Assembly (NCBI GenBank): GCA_029747015.1
Contig: JAKOGI010000325.1
Location: forward strand, 62,001 to 126,000
Length of the DNA stretch: 64,000 nt
Origin: Carnegiea gigantea
Taxonomy: Eukaryota > Streptophyta > Magnoliopsida > Caryophyllales > Cactaceae
Direction: 5' to 3'
How positions within the stretch are numbered: the first letter of the stretch is position 1; the number at the start of each line of letters is the position of its first letter. Under the pieces are notes generated by a model, which saw nothing but the letters and a program-made list of their open reading frames with translations, made no database searches and was not told the origin of the DNA. The position numbers were made by a program, and so were the translations under genes. Below, piece after piece: positions 56,749-64,000 of this stretch.

Positions 56749-57968
56749 AATGTGTGAATTTTATACTCCCATACTACTTAGACTTAGCTCATAATAATTG
56801 TTAAATTAGTTGTTTATTACTATTTTTTTGATTTTGTAGGTAATAAAGAACATTGCTCAAATGATAAATAATGGCTGCCAAATACATTGAGAGATGGTCA
56901 TGTTAACCTAAGTTTACCCTAGTGGACAACCCAAGATAACCATGGAGAAAACCCAGGACCGTAAGCGTAGAAACTGCCAGGAAAAACAAGGAAGAATAAG
57001 AGGGTAGAGATTTGGTATGGGGTTCCCATGCACCCCCTGTCCTGTCCTGCTTTTGTTACTGGCTTCAAGAGATTTGACACGGTATACTCGTGCCTCTAGG
57101 CACGACCGTGTCAAGTCTGCTGTATCGGATCTATTTAACACCCCTTCCTCCATTTGTGTAAGGATATAATTTTTAGGTTTTAAGAATAGGGTTTAGGCTA
57201 GGGTTTAGGAGAAATTAGTGTTGATTTAGTTTTATTTTGTAGCCACATTTCAAGAGTAATGAAGTTTTGATACAATTAGCTTTCTTTCTCTCACTTTAAT
57301 CTTCATTTTTATTCAATTTCTTACTGTGTTGGGTTTGACTTATTAGTTTAATACCCAAATTTACATTCTTTTATTTGTTAATAAATTGAAATTAGTGTCT
57401 GCCTTTCCTAATCATCTTTCTATTCTTTTATCTGCTTTTAATCTCTCATTCTCTTTCTTTAAGAATATAAATTTAAAGCTCGTTCTCTCTCCTCCATCTT
57501 AGGGTTTGAAGACCCATTTTAACAGGTTTGAGCTTTTAGCTCTCGATGGGTTAGATTAGGAGTATTTGAGTTAGATTAATAAGAATAAGTGGAGAATTCA
57601 CTTGCAATCATCATCTACTTGCTCCAAAAATGGATGCTAACCTCCATTGTTGGATTTTCAAGCTTTTGAGGTAGTGCCCTTTCTCTCTCTTCTTTTATTT
57701 AGTAAATTTAATGCTTTCTTAGTTAACTAGATGCTTTGGTAGTTATTAATAGTTAATATGATGTTTGGAGCTAATTTTGTTAATTATGTTTCGCTTCAGT
57801 TTAGTTTAATTAATCTAGTTTAGATTAGAAATTAGAATTAGTGATTAATTAGTTTAGTTAATTATGCTTAGTGATATTTATTGCTTTTCTATGTTAGAGT
57901 TGGGGTCCAAAATAATTAGTGACTTGATTTCCACACTATAACAGAGGACAACAAATTTCTACCCTTAC
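56749..57968 (+). repeat. Inserted LTR (solo-type) inside Tat pol
   Basis: About 1.2 kb of foreign plus-strand sequence separates two halves of the RNase H domain. It begins near TGTGTGAATTTTA and contains a nested hairpin at 57074-57114, the motif GCACGACCGTG, a TATA-like 'ctatttaacacc' (about 57130) and a T-rich 3' half, all typical of Athila/Tat-type LTRs. The host sequence on both sides shares 'ctcaaaa' (56737-56743 region and 57950-57956 region), perhaps part of the target duplication. Borders are accurate to about 20 bp. The minus-strand ORF 56914-57153 is not a gene. Confidence 0.65.
57074..57114 (+). repeat. Nested perfect hairpin in inserted LTR
   Basis: Outer arms TTGACACGG (57074-57082) / CCGTGTCAA (57106-57114). 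Inner arms TCGTGCC (57088-57094) / GGCACGA (57099-57105) around a TCTA loop. A 5-nt bulge lies on the left only. Confidence 0.9.
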
Positions 57969-58450
57969 TTGCTCCTCAAAAATTACATCAACATATCTAT
58001 TAAGTAAGCTTTGTTGATTCTTACTTTCCACTTTTGCGATATTTAGTTAATTATCAAATTGGAGTCCCCGTACACCCATAGCTTCTTAGCTTCTATCTTT
58101 ACGTTAGCTTGCAACCTAATGATATAGACTTCATACTCTGCCACCTTATTAGTAACCTTGAAGTCTAATTCTACTGAAATAGAGGTATATGCCCCTTTGG
58201 GAGATACTGAGAGGACGTTTACCTGGAACCCTTTTTAATTTGAAGCCCCATCGAAGTACATCATCCACACATCTTCTTCCACCCAGAGGACTTCCTCATT
58301 GTGGAAATCCAAAGGTTCCTCCATTTAATCATCAGCTGATAAGTTTGCCAAGAAGTCGGACACGACCCTTCCCTTAATAGACTTTTGCGCAATGTAATGT
58401 AGATCGAATTACAACAACATTGCTGTCCACCTAGCTACCTTGCCACTCAT
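57969..58450 (-). pseudogene. Tat-lineage archaeal-type RNase H (split)
   Basis: Second RNase H domain typical of the Tat group. The minus strand shows 'VWMMYFDGASN' (catalytic Asp; 58242-58258), 'VELDFKVTNKVAEYEVYIIR' (catalytic Glu in A-E-Y-E) and 'KLWVYGDSNLIINQL' (catalytic Asp), then 'RNQQSLLNRYVDVI', where the inserted LTR interrupts. The active-site acidic residues are still readable although stops occur nearby. Confidence 0.85.
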
Positions 58451-59470
58451 TAGCTGTTGTTAAAGAAAAAAGCTAATTGGGGTCCATTGGAGCCTCCACA
58501 TGGACCATATAGGTTAACATGTAATGTCTGAGCTTCTTGGTTATCCATACTAAGGCCAAGGCAGTTTTTTCTAAGGCCATGTAGAGGGTCTCATATTTGA
58601 GGAACTTTTTACTTATGTAATAGATGACTCTTTCTTCCCCTTCTATTTTCTAACCTAGCATGGCCCTCATAGCAGTAGCTGTTACCGTTAGATATAAAAT
58701 AAGGGGAATGTTAGGCTACAGGGGCACTAGTACTGGTGGATTAGATAGGTACTCTTTGATTTTATCACATGGCTCCTGGCACTCTTGATCCCATTCAGAC
58801 TTTATCCCTTTGTTCAATTTTTTAAAGATAAACTCCCATCGTTAGCTTTCATATGAAGCCGCCAATGTACTACAGATGACCCAAGAATCCTCATATCTCC
58901 TTCTCTGTCTTTGGCAATGGTAGTTCCTATATTGCTTGATTTTTAAAGGACCTCAAGTCCCTGGAGGCTTATGATGTACCCTAGCAGCTTCTTTAAAGTA
59001 ACTCCAAATGCACACTTCTGTGAATTCAAACGCATGTAGTATTTTCAAAGCCTGGCAAAAAATTCCAAAGAGTTAGAACATGCCCATCGCTTTGCTTAGA
59101 TTTCATGATCATGTCATCCACATATACCTTAGGTTCTCTGTGCAGTAAGCTATGTAGCAAAGTGGTAGTAGTTCTTTGGTAGGTAACCCTAGCATTCTTT
59201 CACTCAAATGGCATCACAGAATAACAATAGGTTCCCTCTAAGGTGATGAAGGTAGTCCTTTTCATGTTTTCTGCCACCATCTTAACTTGGTTGTAACTAA
59301 CATGCCCATTCATAAAGGAAAGGAGAGCATGACTGATAGTGTTATCGACCAAGACGTCAATATGTGGCAGTAAAAAGTTATCTTTTGGACTTGTCTTGTT
59401 GAGATTCCTAAAATCCACACATATTCTCACTCTCCCATCCTTTTTTGGGGCTGATACGATGTTCGATATT
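58451..59470 (-). pseudogene. Tat-lineage reverse transcriptase and first RNase H
   Basis: RT copies the element RNA into cDNA in virus-like particles. Blocks: 'MRICVDFRNLNKTSPKDNFL', 'PHIDVLVDNTISHALLSFMN', 'TTFITLEGTYCYSVMPFE' (59200-59430), then 'EPKVYVDDMIMKSK', in which the catalytic Y-V-D-D box is intact (59113-59127). Then 'LPLPKTEKEI' stop 'GFLGHL', 'GPLKIKQ', and the connection to RNase H with 'LSNPPVLVPL', 'PLILYLTVTATAM' and 'LMSGKVARWTAMLL'. Frames change at least five times. 'ASPKDNFPLPHID' is the signature of the Tat group. Confidence 0.9.
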
Positions 59471-61246
59471 CATTGCGGGTAGTGTGCAACCCTGATAAAT
59501 ATTGCATCTAATTGGTTTTACACCTCTTCCTTCATTTTCAAGGTCCATTTCGGTTTCATCCTACCAAGCTTTTGCTTTATCAACTTAGCATGTGGATAGA
59601 GAGAAATTTTGTGTCCAGCAATATCTTGATTAATACATGGTAGATATCTATAAATTCCCACAAGAGTGAAGTAACATTTTATTGCTCCTCAGGGTTTAGC
59701 AATTTTCTTATTTTGAGCTCTCGAGCTCGTTAGGAGTCCCTAAGCTAATTAGTGTTGCGTCCTCAATTATAGGAGTTTGACTTTCATGATTTTCCACTGC
59801 TTTAATTATTTTTCTAGGTGTTATCTCTTCATTTTCATTATAATAGGCAATGCATTGAAAAGAAAAGGGGTAAGGTAAGTCGTAAGCAAAAGAGTTCATC
59901 TTATTGAAATCAAAAACAGGTACATCTAATATAGAGTTTAAAGGGACAAAAAGTAAAGATTAACTCTTAGACTGTACCCTAGACTCCTTAAAGTACCCTT
60001 TATAGCCATGGCGAACAATTTTTTTCCCCCTCTTCAACTGTCCATGATGCTTGCCTGTGGCCTTCAGCTTTAGCCTTGGTGATGAAGTTGGTAGGATCAA
60101 ATCCACTATTAGACATAATGAGGGATAGAACAGTAGCATGATTTTCCTTTTTCCTGGAGCCTCGACCGAACAAAATCCAACGATGTTACTTTCAGCAAAG
60201 TTAACCTAGTGTTGAGTGGACCAGTCCTCTTTCACAGCAATGAACACTTCCTTCTCCAGTAGCTGACAATCGTCAAATACTTCTAGCCTTAATACTAGGA
60301 TCATCTTCTCCTTCATGTAGCAAGGTTCAGGGAAGCCATAAAAAGGAAAATTGTCTCCTTCACACAGGAATTGAACATTGAGAGCGTGATAATAGAGCCT
60401 GACAGTGTAGTGCTTTAAGTATGCCTTCTTAGTAGCAGCATTTCGAGCCTGGGCTTCCTGCCTAACCTTGGTCACCTCTGAAGTGGCCTAAAATCCTAGT
60501 CTAAATTTATAATCCTCTGCTTGAGTCAAGGGGAAGGTAGTCCACCCTTTTGCTCTCTGTCCTATAGTCATTTCTGGGAAGGAGCCCCAATTCTTAAGGA
60601 TGGAATTCACATTTAGATTGGAATAAGGATCAAATTCAAAATAACCCTTTTCTTTATCCAAGACTGCCATTATTTCCCAATTTTAGAGTTCTTTGTCATC
60701 ACGATTGTTCTCTAATACTGGCCCCTTATTTGCGATTGTAGCACATAGACTTTCAGCTCGACAATTACCCACTCACCTTTTATTAACATCTTCACCTTCT
60801 GATGTAAAGTATAAGGAACTGCCTGATGGTCATTAAGCCAACACGTTCCTATAAGTAGGCTAAATGTAGATGGTACATTAAGGACTTAGACCTCTATATT
60901 TCTTTTGATAGGGCCCATAATAATAAGGAGGAGAATAGTGCCAACACTAACCTCTTTGAGTTTTTATATGCTCTTGAATGGATAGATGGAGCGATGAGCT
61001 GGCGTCCTTAATTCCTAACCTTTTAGCTATTCTTCGAGGGCAAATGTTTACTATTGAGCCGTTATCCACTAAGGCTAGAGGTACATCCTTCTGAGGGCAT
61101 AGTGCACTAAGGTAGAGAGTGTAGTTACGCATCATGCCTTTTGGTGGGAGATCTTTACTGCAAAAGGTGATAGTGCCTTTGCCAGCTGTAATTAGTGCTG
61201 TCATTTCTTCTGGTGGAGCTTCAGGAGATATGTCATTTTGATTCAA
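59471..61246 (-). pseudogene. Tat-lineage protease and protease-RT linker
   Basis: Aspartic protease with the D-N-G form usual for Tat: 'MTALITAGKGTITFCSKDLP' and 'VPLALVDNGSIVNICPRRIA' (60947-61246), then in another frame 'LLIGTCWLNDHQAVPYTLHQ' 'KVKML' (about 60790-60860), the conserved end of this protease. The linker follows: 'MTIGQRAKGWTTFPLTQAED' (60488-60670), 'LCEGDNFPFYGFPEPCYMKE' (60206-60475), and 'IIEDATLISLGTPNELESSK' (59708-59899), matching the usual region between protease and RT in this lineage. Stops separate these blocks. Confidence 0.85.
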
Positions 61247-61249
61247 TGC

Positions 61250-62826
61250 ACCTATCCAAAGTTGCCTATGTTTCTGAGAAGCTACTATGAGTTACCAGAT
61301 ATTAACATCCACTTTGAGTTTCATCGTTTGCTACGTTACCTAATCCTTAGGTTCCATCACTTCGAATCAAAAGGCATCATCACTTGTTTAAAAAACCATG
61401 TTGCCTCCGTAGGTTTCATATACATCATCTTCATCACTTTCCCATGGGCCAAGAACTTCTAAGTTTTGTTGGGCTCTTGGCTGCTTTAGGCAATGGAAGT
61501 TATCCTGATCTGAACATCCTCTCCAACCTATTTTTGAAAGTCCAACAATTTTCAGTGTTATGTCCTTTTAATCGATATTACTTATAATGCTTGGTCGAAT
61601 TAAGTTTTTGGACTGCTTAAGGGAGCCGATTTCTGGCTTAATCTCAGGGAGGACTATTTTTTCATTGGCCAAAAGTCATTCTAAAGCTTGAGTGTAAGTA
61701 GTTCGTAAGGGAGTATATTTGGCCAAATGATTTAGTGCATGTATGTCCTTAGAGCTACTTGCCCTTTTGTCTTTATTTTGGTAGGTGCTTTCCAGTTGCT
61801 GCATTTCTTGGCGGGTGTCTCCTTGGATAGCTCTTCTTCTATCAACGTGCAAACATTCCTCAATGTAGCGAAGTTCTCAAATGGTGTCAGCCGTAGGTGT
61901 TGCTTATATATAGGATAGAGGTTTCTAATGAGTACCATTATCTGATCGACTTTAGAAGGTCGATCTACCATATGAACACGCTTTGCCCTCCATCTAGCCA
62001 AACTAATCAGTGAATCCTTCTTTTTCTTCTTGCTTAAGTAGATACAGATCTCGTAGTGTGATTGGGAGACCAGTGTTCTATTAATAATGGCATAAAAATT
62101 CCTTCCAAAAATCATCTCAATTTGCGACCTTTCATGTGTGCATAGTGTTGTACCATCTCACCACATCCTTGTCGAAGGCCTAATAGAACATGAGGTGGAA
62201 GATGTCCATGTCTATCCCCTTTAAGGTCATGGTGCTGGTGAAGTTCCTTACATGGTGATATGGATTTTTAGTTCCATGAACCTTTATGTCATGCACGGTG
62301 AATTTTGGGGATAGCTTCCCTTTTAGGATTTAAGTGAATCCTACATAATCATTAAACAATTATTGAACATTGAGGATTTCTTCAGTCGCTATTCTGTGTT
62401 ATCTATACGTGGATCAGTTTAAGGTGTATCGTTCTCCAGCTCCTTTTCTTTCTTATTCTCCATTTCCCATTTTCTTCATCATTTATATCTTCTAGGGAAA
62501 GAGGTTGCTCACCCTTTTGTAGTTGGAAATCCTTGGTGAGGCCTCGAGTGCAATAACTATTGACTCCACCTTCTTGTCGTTCTCCTCTAACTTGGCATGT
62601 TCTCGATTAACTTCATGAGTTGAATGTTCTTGTTGTTCCCTATCATTGGAATCAGTGTATGATTTCCCCTTGGAATAAACCTTAAACTTGGCCTAACCAG
62701 TGTAGTTTCTTCTGACTGCTCCTTGGATAGAAGTCTCCTAGTTGGAGTTCGCTCGTATACTTTCTTAGTCTTTCCCATCTTGATAACAAAGGGAAAGTGC
62801 CAAGAACTAGCTCTGCTAAGCACCAT
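61250..62826 (-). pseudogene. Tat-lineage gag (decayed)
   Basis: N-terminal open stretch 62587-62826 ('MGKTKKVYERTPTRRLLSKE' from the internal ATG at 62778; an upstream ATG at 62826 is the alternative start). The gag core reads 'FTVHDIKVHGTKNPYHHVRN' and 'FTSTMTLKGIDMDIFHLMFY' stop 'AFDKDVVRWYNTM' (about 62130-62320), then 'ARWRAKRVHMVDRPSKVDQI' and 'FENFATLRNVCTLIEEELSK' (61732-62115). A CCHC-like remnant 'RLKGHNTENCWTFKNRLERM' (about 61500-61590) keeps the His and last Cys of the knuckle. Frameshifts and stops throughout. Confidence 0.85.
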
Positions 62827-63903
62827 TCTTCTAGGAATTAAGGACTCAAAATATGCTGACTTATGGACTACCGAAATCCTACGATCGAGAGCTAAGTATG
62901 TTAACTCAAACTGACAAGCTCTGAGTTAGACCGAATTATAGGTACCAGCCGGGTTCACTATTAGACCCTGCAATTGACCTGCGAACTTCTTACCTTTTTA
63001 GTCCTAAGTCCATAGCTAATCTAATGGAGTCTAACTCCTAGGGAGCTAGTCGGGTTCCTTATTTGACCTCCGAGACTAGCACCTTGACTCTTAATCTTTT
63101 ATCTTAAGTCCAGACCAATTAGATGTAGGCAGATGTCCTTTCAGACATCAGCTGAGTTTCTAATCAGCCTAGGGGGCTAACTCTTACTCCATGTTCCTAG
63201 TTCTAGATTGAAAACAATCCTGGCTGATTTTTTTTGTTTTTTAAAACAATCTTAACCTCCTAATGGGATGCAGACTCTCTCTCTTTTTCTTCTTTTCTTT
63301 TTATCACCCAGTCATACTTATTCAAGTGTGGTTGAGTCTCTCCTTTATTCCCTAAACTAGGTGTGGAGCTTAGTTGGGTCTGGCGTCAAGAGCCTTTTTA
63401 GAGATCAGTTGGCCTTGAAGCCGACTTGGTTCACGACCGTAGCTACTAAGTTTGACCTTTCTTAACCTGAGCTCTACTCAGACCTAAAGCATCAAGACAT
63501 AAACCCTAGGGCTAAAAAGTTATATCATACAACAACAAATCCAAGCATACACATGAGTTCTAATTCTAAACCACAGGGGTTTTAGGCCGGGTTTAAAACA
63601 GTTTTCATACGAGCCAAGCGCTCTGTATGTCATCCATGGTATACATGGCACGACTGGAATGTTTCGATTGATTCCCTAAATCTTATGAACTGGAAAGTGT
63701 GCCGCAAACAGTGGATCAATGCATGCCCACTAGAGTCTAGTGGACCCACTGAGTTAACCAGCTGATCTCCCGAGGGATGAAAATGGGATTTTTACCTACA
63801 TATGTCACTGTCCCGATTAGGGCAGCCTCTTTCAATACAGGATAAGTGTAATTAAAATATTTTCCCATATTTAATTTCAAATCTCACATTCTTAAAGAAA
63901 GCC
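62827..63903 (-). other. 5' leader of the Tat element
   Basis: About 1.1 kb without coding similarity. Contains several imperfect repeats of a phrase around 'agccgggttc', 'agtcgggttcctta' and 'gctgagtttctaat' (62948, 63051, 63151), resembling the 7130-7230 patch. Confidence 0.5.
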
Positions 63904-63921
63904 TCCTCAGTGGAGTCGTCT
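63904..63921 (-). other. Candidate primer binding site of the Tat element
   Basis: The minus strand reads AGACGACTCCACTGAGGA, close to the GGCGACTCC[AG]CTGGGGA string found after the 5' LTR in Tat/Ogre elements and attributed to a tRNA-Arg primer. The LTR would then lie from about 63922 to beyond the window. Confidence 0.55.
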
Positions 63922-64000
63922 CTGTGAGGATCCACCTCCCCATGAGTGAGATCCCCCATGAATAATTGGAGTTCTATTTTACTAGGTGATTTTTTTTTTT
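63922..64000 (-). repeat. Probable start of Tat 5' LTR (cut by window end)
   Basis: Sequence beyond the candidate primer site. Only 79 bp are available and no terminus can be checked. Confidence 0.35.

Overview
The window reads as a heterochromatic, repeat-only piece of a flowering-plant nuclear genome. It is AT-rich. Every recognisable protein similarity is to a plant transposable element or an integrated plant pararetrovirus: Ty3/gypsy lineages of Athila, Tat and Del/Tekay type, Ty1/copia, CACTA (En/Spm), a Tourist-like MITE, and a Caulimoviridae-like remnant. I see no host single-copy gene, tRNA gene, rRNA gene or CRISPR. Most coding regions carry stops and frameshifts, so they are annotated as pseudogenes. 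The species cannot be named from what is visible.

Layout. 1-2.4 kb: minus-strand Athila-type gag, tRNA-Asp-type primer site and a truncated LTR. 2.4-6.0 kb: plus-strand Athila-type ORF-1/env-like gene, 3' UTR and a 1.18-kb LTR, so two elements lie head to head. 6.0-9.05 kb: unassigned. 9.06-13.9 kb (minus): a copia pol piece fused to a Del/Tekay-type gypsy RT/protease/gag with an initiator-Met primer site and the start of its long LTR. 14.28-28.84 kb: the best-preserved object, a tandem LTR-internal-LTR-internal-LTR retroelement flanked by a perfect 5-bp target duplication (AGAAT) and sitting inside the Tekay LTR, which resumes at 28.85 kb. Each internal region encodes only gag and aspartic protease; RT, RNase H and integrase are absent at the same place in both. 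31.4-33.7 kb (minus): pararetrovirus-like RT/RNase H remnant. About 34.3-37.4 kb: plus-strand Tekay-like LTR carrying a 382-bp Tourist-like MITE. 38.5-41.5 kb: minus-strand retroelement fragment (gag zinc knuckle, primer site, complete 1.33-kb LTR) between 56-57-bp direct repeats. 43.87-51.54 kb: a decayed CACTA element with TNPD-like and TNPA-like genes, inserted next to a plant-mobile-domain (PMD) fragment. 51.5-54.8 kb: further decayed PMD-like coding sequence on the plus strand. 55.3-64.0 kb (minus): a nearly complete but degenerate Tat-lineage gag-pol, interrupted inside its RNase H region by a foreign LTR at about 56.75-57.97 kb.

How the parts relate. Stratigraphy is visible: the tandem gag-pro element is younger than the Tekay LTR it split; the MITE is younger than its Tekay-like LTR; the CACTA is younger than the PMD region; the solo-type LTR is younger than the Tat pol. 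The tandem gag-pro unit would need RT and integrase from a related autonomous element. The plus-strand PMD genes converge on the minus-strand Tat pol, which is where Tat elements may carry an extra antisense ORF. All positions were read by eye; no alignment or database search was run.
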